Below, one piece after another: positions 11,309 to 22,344 of a stretch of 64,000 nt of DNA. A program made the translations under genes and the position numbers. The stretch is from positions 11,154,001 through 11,218,000 of the forward strand of contig BSYO01000003.1 of the NCBI GenBank assembly GCA_033239525.1. The letters run 5' to 3'. Position 1 is the first letter of the stretch. Every line of letters starts with the position of its first letter. The DNA comes from Nepenthes gracilis (Eukaryota; Streptophyta; Magnoliopsida; Caryophyllales; Nepenthaceae). The notes under the pieces are model-generated. The model ran no database searches, was not told the origin of the DNA, and worked only from the letters and a program-made list of their open reading frames with translations.

Positions 11309-12100
11309 ATTAGTATCGCTTGCTGGAATGTCCGTGGACTAAATGGGGCTCTCAAAACCCATGAAGTCATAAATGTCATTCGGACTTCTCGATGCTCCAT
11401 TTTTGGTCTTGTTGAGACTCGGGTCAAAGAAAATCAGGCATCTTACATTTCAAACTTGTTGATGCCTTCTTAGAAGTGGGTGATAAATTATTCTGAAAAC
11501 CCTTCTGGCCGTATTTGGATTGGCTGAGATGATAACAATGTTGATTTAAGCATTTTATCTAAATCTGACCAATTCATTCATTGTAGAATTACCAATAGAA
11601 TCAATAATTCTTCCTTCTTCACTTCCTTCATTTATGCCTCCAACTCTGAGATTTCTCGGAGAACACTCTAGGATAATCTGCGTGCTATCCATCACCTCAC
11701 ATCTGGTGACCCTTGGGCAGTGTTAGGCGACTTTAATGCAATTAGAGCACCTTCCGAGAACCTGGGAGGTTGCTGGCACGGCAACAGCACTAAGGACCTT
11801 GACAAATGCCTCACCGATTGTGATCTCCATGACCTGTGCTTTGAAGGCGCTTTCTTCACCTGGAATGATGGCCGTAATCCTGGATCCCGCATCTTCCGTA
11901 AGCTAGATAGAGTTGTTGTTAATGGTCCCTAGCTGGCGGTTCTCCACTACAAGGCCTCTTTTCCCCCGCCTCGCCTTTCGGACCACTCTCCCTGTTTTTT
12001 GATCCCCACTTCTTCGAGGCCCAAAAAAGCTGGCTGCTTCCGGTTCAACAATTTCCTCACTCAGCACCCTCGCTTTTTCTCCATAGTTCAACAATGTTGG
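11309..12100 (+). pseudogene. LINE-B ORF2 endonuclease domain (APE-type)
   Basis: Apurinic-endonuclease-like domain that nicks the target DNA. Family motifs occur in order: CWNVRGLNG (catalytic Asn), VETRV (Glu), GDFNA (Asp/Asn), and SDHSP (Asp-His) near 11978. In-frame stops at 11471, 11525, 11669 and 11930 interrupt it, and a frameshift follows before 12135. At least one stop sits where Trp is expected (IG-stop-DD), which fits a TGG to TGA change. The ORF2 frame is open upstream to an ATG overlapping the ORF1 stop, so translation could have begun there instead of at 11309. Confidence 0.8.
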
Positions 12101-12134
12101 GCTATCTCTATCCAGGGGGTCCCCATATTCCGGG

Positions 12135-13744
12135 TTGTTTTCAAACTCGAGGCTCTTAAAAGAAAGGCTTAAAGAGATTAATTGTGATATGGGAAATATC
12201 TCTGAAGGTATCTCTCGTACACGTCAGGCCCTTGAGGAACTCCAAATGAATGGCCTGATTAATGTCCCTCAGCTTGGGGTTAATGTAGAGGATACCCTTT
12301 TAGCTGATTATCGTAGAGCGTTGAGACTTGAGCTAGAACTCCTTCAACAAAAGGCAAAAATTCGCTGGATCAGGAACGGCGATCAATGCACGAAATACTT
12401 TTTCCAATCAATTGTTGCCAATTGCAATAAGAATCGGATCCTCTCCCTAACCAACGGAGATGGAACGATTACAAGTAGCTTGGAGGAAGTCCAGCAACCT
12501 TTCATCAATCATTTCTCACATATCCTGGGCTCCGGCCGCAGTGGGCCGTTCCTAAAGGAGCGACTCCGTCCATTCATCCTTCACTCCGTCCCTAATGGCA
12601 TTCGTCAAGGGCTCTGCAGGCCCATTAATGATGAGAAGATCTGGCAGGCTCTTTTCTCCATTGACGATAATAAAGCTCCGGGGCCGGACGGGTTTTCTGC
12701 TAAATTTTTCAAAGCTTCCTGGAATGAAATTAGGCCTTCCATAACAGAAGCTATCCATGACTTCTTTCAGCATGGGAAGCTGTTAAAACAAATCAATGCG
12801 ACCTTGTTATGTTTAATCCCGAAAATCAAATCACCTTCAAAGGTCACTGATTTCCGACCCATCGCTTGCTGCAATGTATTATATAAGATCATCTCCAAGG
12901 TCATTGTCAACCGCATTAAACCCTCTCTTCCCTTCCTAGTAGCAAAGGGTCAAACTTGTCTTTGTTCTGGCAAAAGTATTGGAGATAATATTCTTCTTGC
13001 ACAGGAACTTCCACATAAATACCACCTGAATAAGGGGGTCCCCCGTTGGCTCTAAAAGTGGATTTGATAAAGGCTTATGACTCCATTCATTGGGATTTCA
13101 TCTTGGCGGTCCTTGAGCCAATGAATTTCCCCCCTCTTATGATCAAATTGATTAGTCAATACATTACCACAATATTATTTTCCATAAGCCTCAATGGTGA
13201 GTCGGTGGGTTTTTTTCGCAGTGCCAAAGGACTAAGACAGGGGGACTCTCTCTCACCCTATCTCTTCGTCTTAGGAATGGAAGCCCTTAATGGCATTCTT
13301 GAAAGAATGACTCAGACTAATCCGGATTTTCAATTCCACTGGAAATGTGCGGATACAAGAACTGTGACGCTTGGGTTTGCGGATGACCTTCTCCTTTTTT
13401 CTAAAGCTGATTGTAATTCCATCCAGGCACTACATGAGAGTCTTAAAATTTTTAGTTCACTATCTAGGCTTACTCCTAACCCGGATAAGAGTGCGATTTT
13501 TTGCTGTTCTACAAGCGAGATCATTAGGAGGGGTATCCTTAACATCCTCGGTATCAGATTGGGCAATCTCCCTGTTAAATATCTCGGAGTCCCCCTCATA
13601 ACCACAAAACTAACAGCCTCTGACTGTAAACCACTCCTCGATAGAGTCGATCAACGAATTTCTTCCTGGAAGAATCGATGGCTCTCCTTCGCGGGTAGGC
13701 TTCAATTGATTTCCTCCATTCTTTCCACAATCCACCACTACTAG
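12135..13744 (+). pseudogene. LINE-B ORF2 reverse transcriptase domain
   Basis: Non-LTR reverse transcriptase that primes cDNA from the nicked target. Visible motifs: KAPGPDGF (about 12675), LIPKIKSP and FRPIACCNVLYKIISK (12830-12900), KAYDSIHWDF (13067-13096), GLRQGDSLSPYLF (13230-13270) and the catalytic FADDLLLF (about 13374-13400). The catalytic Asp pair is retained. A frameshift near 13040 and a stop at 13742 (TAG in a Trp position before ASLFILPKA) break the frame, which then continues at 13751. Confidence 0.85.
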
Positions 13745-13750
13745 GCCTCA

Positions 13751-14966
13751 TTGTTCATCCTTCCAAAAGCCATCTTGAAATGCATTGAAAAATCCATTCG
13801 CACTTTTTTGTGGCACAGATCCTCTGCTGGTCTCTCTTCCGTAAAGATTGCCTGGTCTGATGTGTGCTTCCCTAAAGAGGAAGGTGGGTTAGGAATAAAA
13901 AACTTGAGTGCTTCTAATAAAGCCTTGCTGGTCCGTCATTTTTGGAGGATTATCACTAAGGACCCGAACTCCATTTGGGTCGCATGGTGTCACGTTCATC
14001 GTGTCAAAGACCATTGCATTTGGACCATCAAAGTTTCGGATTTTGCCCCGTGGAGCTGGAAAAAGCTTTTGAAACTTCGTGCTACCCTTCGCACTAAGGT
14101 TTGGCATCATATTGGTAACGGCGGCGACACCTTCCTTTGGCTTGATTCTTGGCATCCTCTCGGTCCGCTTCATAAAAGATTTAATGAGAGAATCAGGTGT
14201 ATCACAGGACTGCCTTTAAACGATAAGGTTAAGGAAATCATCAGAAATGGAGACTGGAAATGGCCAAACCCTTTTGATATGGAGGTAGCTAGGATTTTGA
14301 ATAACATGCCTTCATATCTCCCTGATCTAGCTCGCAATGATGTGGTAGTTTGGACTGCCGACCGTAGTGGGGTCTTCTCTTCAAAATCTGCCTATGGGTT
14401 TTTCCGTGAACCGAAAGGCAAGGTGGAGTGGTTTAGCCTTGTCTGGGGCCCCATGTCAATCCCGGCTCACACATTTATTCTCTGGCTGGCTATCCGTCAA
14501 AGGCTTAGCACCCTCGATAGGATTGTCAATTACCTTCACATTCCTGCGTCATGTATACTCTGTTCCACCGGAAGGGAGTATCATGATCGTCTTTTCTTTG
14601 ATTGCCCTTTTTTCTCATGTCTGGCATCAAATGCGCCATAAGGCGGGGTGTAGCTGGCCCCACTCTAATTGGAATTCAAACATCTTGTGGACAGCTAAAC
14701 GTTGGAAAGGAAAAAACCTCAAAGCATACTCATTCCGTCTCACCCTTGCTGCTTATGTCTATTTTATCTGGAAAGAGAGGAATCATCGTATGTTCATGGA
14801 TTCGGGGGCTCTTAACGAAATCCAAATGGTTACCCAAATTTCTGCGACAGTCCGGGGGAAGATAGAGGCATCCCTTAGTACCGTTACAGTACAGGACAGG
14901 CAGATTTTGGATAGGTGGAACATTTCTAGTTCAAACTTACATTCGAATGATTGGATTTCCGGTTGA
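13751..14966 (+). pseudogene. LINE-B ORF2 C-terminus with zinc-binding (zf-RVT-like) domain
   Basis: Continues the ORF2 frame. The segment GLGIKNLSASNKALL and the block SAYGFFRE, FILWLAIRQRL, CILC and HDRLFFDCPFF match the zinc-binding region that follows the RT in plant LINEs. A frameshift near 14600-14640 moves the tail into another frame (14640-14966), which carries TLAAYVYFIWKERNHRMF and ends at 14966. The same FIW-ERNH word occurs in LINE-C. No RNase H fold follows. Confidence 0.75.
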
Positions 14967-16632
14967 CGGTTGGATGGTTTGCTTGGTGTGCTTTTTTGGT
15001 AGATCTAGCGAATGATGCTGTTCTGAGGACGGAGTGCCACTCTTTTCTGGTGGCTTTGCGTTATATATATATATATATAAAAAAACGGAGTGCTTGTTGC
15101 TGGACGGAGCACTTTTTTGGACGGAGTGGGTCTGTTATCCTTGGACGGAGTGGCTTTGGTCCTTTTTTCGGAGCCTTTTATCCGGAGTGCCATTTTGTCC
15201 ATTTAAAGGACGGAGTGGACTTGTTTCCTTCTCCGGAGACCTTTATCAAAAAAAAAAAAAAAAAAATTGTCCCTGAAGGCTGAAGTGCTTTATATCTTTA
15301 AAGACGGAGTGTCCTTTCGTCTTGTCGATTCCGGAACTCTAAAAGGACGGAGCACTTTAGTCCTTTTATCCGGAGTGCTTTTGCCGGAGTTATTTCATCG
15401 CTTTTTCCGATGAGCTACTTTTTTGCCCTCTTAAAAGGCCGAAGTGACCTTTTCTATTTTCCAAAAAAAAAAAACCGGAGTGCATTTTACTGGACGGAGC
15501 GTTTTATTGGACGGAGCACTTCTGTTATCCTTGGACGGAGTTTGTTGCTTTTTTATCCGGAGCCCTATATCCGGAGTGCCCTTTTGTCCTTTTAAAGGAC
15601 GGAGTGGCCTTATTTCCGTTTCCGAAGTCCGGGGTCCCTTATCAAAAAAAATCCAAAAAAAAAAAAAAAATTCCATGAAGGCTGGAGTGCTGTATGTCTT
15701 TAAAGACGGAGTGACCTTGCGCCTTGTTGATTCCGGAGCTCTTTGATCCTTTATCCGAAGTGATTTTTTGCCGGATTTCTTTCATCGCTTTACTTGATGT
15801 GCTATTTGTTTGCCCTCTTTAAAGGCCGAAGTGGCTTTTTCAAAAAAAAAAAAAAAAAAATAGAGTGTGTTTAATGCTCGCTTAATGGCCGGTGTGAGCT
15901 ATTGTTCGATGTTTCTGGTGCCCTAATAGCCGGTGTGCATTTATCCTTACGTCCGGAGTGCCTTCGCGTTTATCATTCCGGTGCCCTAAATGGGCAGAAT
16001 GCTTTTATCCGGAGCTCTAAAGGCAGATGTACTTTATATGGAGCCCTAAAAGACAGAGCGCTTCCCTATTCCCGGAGCAACTCTTCGCTGGATCTTTCCG
16101 GAGCCCAAAAAGGCCAGTGTTCTTTTAAAAGTTGGAGTGCTTTTCTCTCACTAAAAGGCCGGAATGAACTTTTAGCGCGATTTCCCGGAGTCTCTTTGAT
16201 TTTCTAAAAAGTCGGACGGAGTGTCTGTGCTCCTTGGTGGTGGAGTGCTCTTTGTTCTTCTCGGATGGAATAACTATGTGTGTTTTTTCTGGAGTGCCTC
16301 TTTACCCTCTAAGGGACGAAGTTCCCTTAAAGGGCAGAGTGGCCTTGCTTATCTCTAAGCATGGAGCGGCCTTGCGTATGGTGCGGTCTGAGCTGATTGA
16401 GATTGCTACGCTTGTCTTGTTCATCTTTTGCCGATCTCGGAGGGTGAGTCAAATGCTGAGCTGATTTTGCAACCACTATTCTTGAAATTGTAATCCTATT
16501 ATTAATGACCTTCGTCATGGTTTAAGGGTCATCATGTGTCTATGTTTCATTCTCAAGTCGGTAAAATACTTGGTAATGAACATATGTTTGTACATTTTAT
16601 AAATTTTAATACAATTAATTACTTATAAAAAA
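14967..16632 (+). repeat. LINE-B 3' region of degenerate CGGAGTG words in 390-bp tandem units
   Basis: A 1.67-kb 3' region filled with variants of CCGGAGTGC and GGACGGAGTG, spaced roughly 20-40 bp apart. Two long units are in tandem, with CGGAGTG starting at 15086 and again at 15476 (period 390), and a decayed third near 15862. Each unit holds internal A-runs (15247-15265, 15464-15474, 15655-15670, 15841-15860) and short palindromes such as GTCCTTTTAAAGGAC and GTCTTTAAAGAC directly before CGGAGTG. An (AT)n run lies at 15062-15079. No protein is encoded. The role is unknown; it could be a structured 3' UTR recognised by the reverse transcriptase. Confidence 0.8.
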
Positions 16633-16644
16633 ACATTTTAGTCG
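16633..16644. repeat. Target-site duplication of LINE-B, right copy
   Basis: Twelve bases identical to 9474-9485, directly after the LINE-B A-tail. Confidence 0.8.
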
Positions 16645-16723
16645 TGTTTACTGACGAAAGCCGAGATTTCCTCTCAGCACTTTTCTCTCTCTCCGTCTTT
16701 GATTCGCCCAATCCTTCCCCCCG

Positions 16724-16954
16724 GTGACGGAGATGATGCCAGCTGGCAATATAGGCCCGACTGTAGTCGCAGAGGATGCGCAAACTTGGAAGAAGCTGAA
16801 AGCATCCACCGTACCTCTCTCTGGAGCTGAAATTATGGATTGTGAAATGGAAGCCCAACCTAGGGTTTCGAAGGAAGGACCGCCGGCCAGAAGGCCATAC
16901 TCTCTAGAGATGGTCGTGAGTACGGTGCACGACCAACGTGTTGGTACAGGATAG
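16724..16954 (+). other. Short unassigned open frame
   Basis: A 76-codon frame with an ordinary, non-repetitive composition (Pro, Glu and Arg-rich end) lying in a GC-richer patch between LINE-B and the MITE-like element. I recognise no domain. It may be a remnant of a gene start or of another LINE leader. There is no good evidence that it is expressed. Confidence 0.2.
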
Positions 16955-17164
16955 GAGGTCAGACAGAATGTACAAAATCATACACACAAGATTTTACATA
17001 AAAAATTCTTTTCAATTAAAAAAAAATTACGAAACACTTAATCCGTAAATAAGTTTCACTATATGAGATTAATTATACAAACCACACGGCAACACATGCC
17101 CAAGAGAAAAAAAACCCGAATGACAGAGCACAATAAATATAAAGAATTTAACACTTTTCTCATT

Positions 17165-17354
17165 TTTGGTTGAAGAAAATAAGGTGATTATAAAATTTCT
17201 ATTTCCCTGAGAATAAATATTTCTTCATTTGGTTATAAATTTAATCAAAAATAAATATTTTCTAGAAATTATTATTCCCATGTATGTGAAAATAACAATT
17301 CCCACGTACATAAAAATAATAATTCCCACATATTATTATTATTATTATTTAATA

Positions 17355-17395
<41 letters not shown>

Positions 17396-17575
17396 CACTA
17401 TTCTCACTTTACTCCTCATATTATTCTACAAACTAAATAATTGAATACTAATTTTTACCTTATTCTATTCTAATAACTAAATATGACAATAATAATTTTA
17501 ACTATATTCACATCCTATGCTATTATTTGAAATAACTATTATATTATCATATTATTCTATTCCAACAATCAAACA
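17165..17575. mobile_element. MITE-like element, copy 1
   Basis: An AT-rich, non-coding element with imperfect terminal inverted repeats (left TTTGGTTGAAG, right complement of the CAACAATCAAAC type). Its right half closely resembles the right end of the element at 54487-55433, including CATATTATTCTACAAACTAAAT. An ATT/TTA trinucleotide expansion fills its centre (about 17331-17396). No transposase is present. No clear target-site duplication was found, so the superfamily is not assigned. Confidence 0.5.
17331..17396. repeat. (ATT)n microsatellite
   Basis: A near-continuous ATT/TTA run inside the MITE-like element. The open frame across it has no meaning. Confidence 0.85.
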
Positions 17576-17929
17576 TACTGTTTATATTTTTACTTACTAT
17601 TCTCTTTCTCTTCACTTTTTTTTTTCCCTCTCTTTTACATACCTCATTCTCATATATCTCTAATATATATATATATATATATATATATTCATTCATACTT
17701 CTTCAACAAGATGAGTAGCCATCGACTTAGCATGGTGCACAATACCCAAAGCCTGCAATAGTGGCATACGCCCTATCCTGCAGCAGGCGGCGCATACTCG
17801 CCCTGCAAATTGATTTGTCTTCCTAAGAATGACGTCTCTAACTGCCTAAATCAGGAAGATCAATTGCACGCCATTTGGAGAAGACAACTGTTCAGCATTT
17901 CTATTCTCAGCCGATCAATACCCCGTTGA

Positions 17930-18170
17930 TCGGTTTCTTCACTTAGTTGGTCAACACCCACGTTGACCTTTTTCATCACTTGGTCGGTCAATGCCAACGT
18001 TGATCATCTAGTTGTCCTTTTGCAATCCTTGGATAAAATGCAACAAGTCCACATGCCTTCAACCGGTCAACATCATATTGACCAGAATACATATTTTGTC
18101 GGTCAACAAGTTGACCAATCATCTCTATCCAACAAAAAAATTTTTGGTCAACAATGTTGATCGAAATTTC
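17930..18170. repeat. Cluster of GGTCAAC / GTTGACC words
   Basis: Within about 240 bp there are eight GTCAA or TTGAC cores on alternating strands, several forming imperfect palindromes (GGTCAACaaGTTGACC near 18102-18117). The TTGAC core is the W-box recognised by WRKY factors in plants. The cluster sits 130-370 bp upstream of the LINE-D ORF1 start, so it may be part of the LINE-D 5' leader or promoter. Function is inference. Confidence 0.5.
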
Positions 18171-18303
18171 TTATGCATAGTTTGCGGACATTCAGCATAC
18201 AACTCCGCAAACCTCAGTAGCACAAAAAGTCATTGTACTCCGTCCTAGTCCTCCGGCCATTAGAACTTCCACACGGAGTAACCCCCAACCACAGCGTCCT
18301 ACC

Positions 18304-18395
18304 ATGAACGATCCATTAGAGGAGGAAGCTGAAGAAGATGTCGTTACTGATATCACGGGAGAAGGAACGGTGCTTAACCTATCTGAAAAGCTCAA
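18304..18395 (+). pseudogene. LINE-D ORF1, first fragment (N-terminus)
   Basis: An acidic N-terminus (MNDPLEEEAEEDVV and on to NLSEKL) that stops exactly at the Gypsy-1 target site. The same frame resumes after the 3' LTR at 25852 with the DUF4283 block. Plant LINE ORF1 proteins typically have such an acidic leader before the DUF4283 domain. The join across the perfect CTCAA duplication is what identifies this fragment; alone it would be unrecognisable. Confidence 0.7.
18391..18395. repeat. Target-site duplication of Gypsy-1, left copy (CTCAA)
   Basis: Identical to 25852-25856. A 5-bp duplication is the normal size for Ty3/gypsy integrases. Confidence 0.8.
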
Positions 18396-18889
18396 TGTTG
18401 CAGGCCTCATTGACCTAGGCACACTAATATCCCCAGCTACAGCAACATTACCAGCAGGCCCAAGCCCATCTGCACCGGCTTCAGCTACACCACCCAATCC
18501 GCTACCTTCGCGACGGACTAGCCGACTGACCCGACATCCTCTAAAATTTTAGGATTATAATTAATAAATCATATTCTAGTTTTCTGTTATATTGCCATTT
18601 TTATTGTACTTTTTTTATTTTTTTCCCATAACCACTTTCTGTTATCTGTTATAGGCCATATGTATATACTGCGTGCTGCTACAGGAAATAGAAGGACATA
18701 CACTCAGTTTTTGTTGCACCATTTTTCCCTCTTTTTCTTTCCCTCTCTCTCTCTCTTTTTCCCTTCTCGAATCTTTTGCCTTCTGTCACACTGCTCACCT
18801 CCCCTCACATCTACAGATTTCCTCTGCACCAAACCTACTTCCGTTATCTAGAACAATAAACCCCCTTACAGCCAACACCGCATACAACA
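18396..18889 (+). repeat. Gypsy-1 5' LTR
   Basis: Starts TGTTGCAGGCC and ends CATACAACA. It aligns along its length with 25330-25851, including the shared words CTACAGCAACAT, CTGTTATCTGTTATAGG and CACTCAGTTTTTGTT. A TATATA-like element lies near 18662. Length is about 494 bp; the 3' copy is longer mainly because of an (AT)n expansion. Confidence 0.85.
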
Positions 18890-18908
18890 CTTGTGCTTTC
18901 ATTGAGAC

Positions 18909-19157
18909 ATAGCAGAAGGCGTCACCACTCGCTATAAGGCTCTAGAAGAATCGATTGCAGGATTGCCAAAGGAGATGAAGGAGATTGTGGCTATAGTACA
19001 GCAACACACGGAAGGCATCGCTAGTAATACAATGACAATGGAGCAGATCTAACAATCCCTCACAAAATTCCTCCATTCCTTACCATGAGTAGAGCAACAA
19101 CCCTTACCCTCTACAAATGCTCTATTACTTTCTACTATCTCAATATTTTCACCTACA
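18909..19157 (+). pseudogene. Gypsy-1 gag N-terminus, cut by LINE-C
   Basis: After the leader, a frame reads TRYKALEESIAGLPKEMKEI, a pattern seen at the start of plant chromovirus Gag, followed by QQHTEGI. It carries a stop and is cut by LINE-C. Gag forms the virus-like particle. Confidence 0.55.
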
Positions 19158-19158
19158 T
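19145..19158. repeat. Target-site duplication of LINE-C, left copy
   Basis: ATTTTCACCTACAT, matching 20986-20999 at 13 of 14 bases, next to the T-run of LINE-C. Confidence 0.7.
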
Positions 19159-20985
19159 TTTTTTTGGTAAGTAATTAATTATGTATTAAAATAAAAAGAA
19201 TTTACAAAAACCTGTATTCTATCACCAAGTGTTATTCCGACTTGGTGGTGAAGTACAGTGGATAGGGCATCCCCAATCCCATGAAGATTAATCATGGACA
19301 ATACAAGGCTCAAAAGAAAACCTTCCATGAAGAAACAAACATTTAAGATGAAACCCAAAAGTCTGCTATCCTATTCCATAGCTTCATCGACCATGGTCAT
19401 TAATATACTGCTCAGACAGAAGGAACGAATTTGGCCCTTATAATGCCTCTCTCAGACAAGTGAACCTCGACAATTCCAGCACACAACAACTGCGGTCTTT
19501 TTTAGCTTCTTGTACACTGTTCCTCGTCCAGAATTGCATTGTACATAGCCCATTAATCTCAATCACAATTGCATGTCACGGTATTTGGAGCGATAACTCG
19601 GCCATTAATCTCATACTCAAGGGCCATGAGCATAAAAAGTCCTCAGACAGTTAAGCTACATCCTCTGCCTTCAATGAACTCAGTCCTTCTACACTGCTCT
19701 TTTGCATCTCGGACAAAACCAAAACAAGGTAGCAAATAAAGACCTCGGTCTTCTCTGCAGCTCCTCAGCCGTTTACACCTCGGCACATTGCATATATCTC
19801 GGCCAAAAGCTGATATCTCGTTCGATTGCATCTCGGCTCTTTTCCAACTTCTCAACCCCAAAACAAAAATCTCTGACATTTGCATCTCGGTACCTTTATA
19901 TAGCAACTCCTTACTTTTCATCTCAGTCTTCTACATTTCAGATGACCCAACGACGGGCTATACCCCTGAAGTCCTTGATACAGGCGGCTGCTTATTCCAG
20001 TTTATGACGTAGTGTATCCGTGATACGAATAACCATTTGGTTGACATCTTTGTGTCTAGACTTGTCAAAAATGTGATGATTCCGTTCCGTCCATATGAAA
20101 TATATCGTTGGAGCAAGTGTAACATGGAAGGAGAAACACCCAAACAGCGTAGGTAGCATCACAAACCTAGGCACCTACCACCAACACTCGAGGCAGAACA
20201 AACATTCAACCAAAGACACACGGCAACAACTCCACAATTGAACAAAAGAAGAGAGTATCTGCATCAGTAACTGCTCCCTAACAGTAGCTCCGGAAGAAGA
20301 AAAGAGGCTTCTAAGTCGGATGAGCCCCCACAGCAGAATACCAAATAGGCAAGTTGCCAAACTGAGCACATCCCAATCGAAATCTGCAGACCATAACTCG
20401 GAAGATGCGGCGGCAGCAACAGAGTATAGAGATAATAGGGAGGGAAGCAACAATTTTATGCTATGCTTCATCATGACAGCAGCCCCAGAAGCTCTTCAAC
20501 CTTTGTTGCATCCAGTAACCGCTCCTCAGACAGGAGCTCCACACCTCAGCAACAGAGCCAAACACCTCAGTAAACAAAGAAACTGCAGACAAATTACGGC
20601 CAGTAGCTAAATATAAGGGTGGGGAAACAAATATATATAAGGCTACAGCAACTTCAGGACAGCATCTAACCACACCAACATCATAAGTTTTCCAGCTACT
20701 TTACACCCGGCAGAAACTAAACACACCACAGCAAACTTTAGGGAGAGTAAAGCAATTCACAATAGCTTACATCATCTCACAGCACTCAACTCAGCAAAAG
20801 ACCGGCTACCACATATCAGCAGCAGCCATTTGCTGCTCCCCGCCAGCATCTTCAAGCCTCAGCAACATAGTCAAACACTCAGCAAACAAAGTAAACACTC
20901 AGCAGTAGCTCCCTAACTGCTACAGCTAATCGTAAAATCTTCCATTAACTCAGCCAGAAAGCCTCCCAGGATTTTGGAGGACACC
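19159..20985 (-). mobile_element. LINE-C, truncated LINE inside Gypsy-1 gag
   Basis: The plus strand begins with a T-run and GGTAAGTAATTAATTA, the complement of the LINE 3' end seen in LINE-A. On the minus strand, 19992-20174 encodes an ORF2 C-terminal block (IYFIWTERNHHIF) also found in LINE-B. Below it, 19600-19930 is filled with CCGAGATGC-like words, the counterpart of the LINE-B 3' repeats. The upstream part (20200-20985) has repeated GCTGAG(G)TGT words and no clear coding match, so it may be rearranged. Most of ORF2 and all of ORF1 are missing. Confidence 0.7.
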
Positions 20986-20999
20986 ATTTTCATCTACAT
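20986..20999. repeat. Target-site duplication of LINE-C, right copy
   Basis: ATTTTCATCTACAT, one mismatch to 19145-19158. Gypsy-1 gag resumes after it. Confidence 0.7.
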
Positions 21000-21007
21000 A
21001 CTCTGTC

Positions 21008-21765
21008 ATGTTTCACCCTAATTCTCAAACCCTCCCAGCGTTGCTGCCAACACCAATTGAACCCTCAATTTCTGCTCACATTCGTTTGCCTAAACTAGAA
21101 ATTTCATTTTTCTCTGGCAAAATGTGGTCGGGTGGCTATCCCATATCGATCAATTTTTTATCTACCATGGTATCCCACCGGAGCAGAAACTCACTATTGC
21201 AGCCTTCTACATGTCCGGGGCCGCCTTTCAGTGGTATCAGTGGATGCATGCAATCCATCAGCTGTCGACATGGGGACTTTTCTCCAGAGATTTGGAGCTC
21301 AGGTTTGGTCCCTCTTTTTACCTAAATCACGAAGCTGCTTTGTACAAGCTTCGAAAAGCCACCACTATGACCGTGTATATGGCTGAATTTGAATCCCTCT
21401 CTACACAAACTCTTGAACTCACCGCCACTAACCTCTTGAACTGCTTCATTTTTGGGTTGCAGGACGACATTCGGTGAGAATTGCTCCTGTTGAAGCTAAC
21501 CTCCTTGCCAGAAGCCATTGGAATGGACAAATTAGTAGAAGAAAAGCTTGATTCAAACTGACCCAATTTCCACAAACAACCTCCAAACATACCCTCAAAT
21601 CCAACTTCCAACGTAACACCAAAATTCCCACCGCCCTCAAATCTTCCACCCAAACAGCCGATAAAGAAATTAACCTCAGCCGAAAAGGCTTCACGACGAA
21701 AACGAGGGATCTGCTTCAACTGTGATGAGCGATTCACTCCGGTACATCAATATAAACCTCCCTAA
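21008..21765 (+). pseudogene. Gypsy-1 gag, capsid part and degenerate zinc knuckle
   Basis: After HIRLPKLEISFFSG a frameshift leads to the open stretch 21124-21477 (GWLSHIDQFFIYHGIP, AAFYMSGAAFQWYQWM, YMAEFESLS), the retrotransposon Gag capsid domain. After a stop at 21475 the frame continues to a C-x2-C knuckle (CFNCDERFTPVHQ) in which the last Cys is replaced by Tyr (QYK). Gag would assemble particles and bind RNA. Confidence 0.75.
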
Positions 21766-21858
21766 TTTTTATGCATGTTGGTTGATGACGATGGACTTGC
21801 CCAGTCAGAAATCCCACCGTCGGAAGATGACTTAACGGTCTAGTCATCCCCAACTGAA

Positions 21859-22344
21859 ATGTCTGATGGGGTCAATCTTTTGGCACTAGCACTGGAGAGC
21901 ACTCCAACAATCTCCTTCCATGCATTGGAAGGCCATGACGCTCCTACCACTTTGCAGCTGCAGGGGACAATATCTGGACATTCGGCAATCATCTTGGTGG
22001 ATAGCAGCTCCACCCACAACGTCTTGCAAATCCATACAGTCAGGTATTTGGGGCTCTCAATCGAACCCTCTTATCATCTCAATGTTACAGTTGGTAATAG
22101 GGATTCCTTAACATGCGAAGGGTTGTGCACAAGTGTTGACATGACAATAGGATCCACTCGGTTTGCGGTGGACTTGTATTTATTACCAATCTATGGAGCT
22201 GATGTGGTACTGAGTATTCAGTGGTTAGCATCTATTGGCCCAATGCTATTCTACTATAAAGCCATGTGGATGAGTTTAAATTATAAGAGCACACAGTTCA
22301 CCTTTCATGGGGTGCACAATGCTATAATTTCTACCATGTCCTAA
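21859..22344 (+). pseudogene. Gypsy-1 aspartic protease region
   Basis: A retropepsin-like segment with ILVDSSSTHNVL and VVLSIQWLASIGP. The family active site is D-S/T-G; here Gly is replaced by Ser (DSS), so cleavage activity is unlikely even though this 161-codon stretch is open. It is followed by a short linker and the RT. Confidence 0.75.

Larger units (their letters stand above)
9486..16632 (+). mobile_element. LINE-B, near full-length L1-type non-LTR retrotransposon
   Basis: A 7.1-kb element with a perfect 12-bp target-site duplication and a short A-tail (ATTACTTATAAAAAA). Order: 5' leader, ORF1 (9622-11220), ORF2 with endonuclease, reverse transcriptase and zinc-binding domain (11309-14966), then an unusual 1.67-kb 3' region. 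No RNase H domain follows the zinc-binding region, unlike LINE-D. ORF1 has two nonsense codons. ORF2 has several nonsense codons and three frameshifts, so the copy is dead. It landed about 430 bp upstream of the calmodulin-like start codon, in divergent orientation. Confidence 0.88.

Noticed and set aside
15034..15746. Several overlapping open frames of 60-110 codons in the LINE-B tail
   Set aside because: They are created by the repeated CGGAGTG words and A-runs; no frame is favoured and no domain appears.
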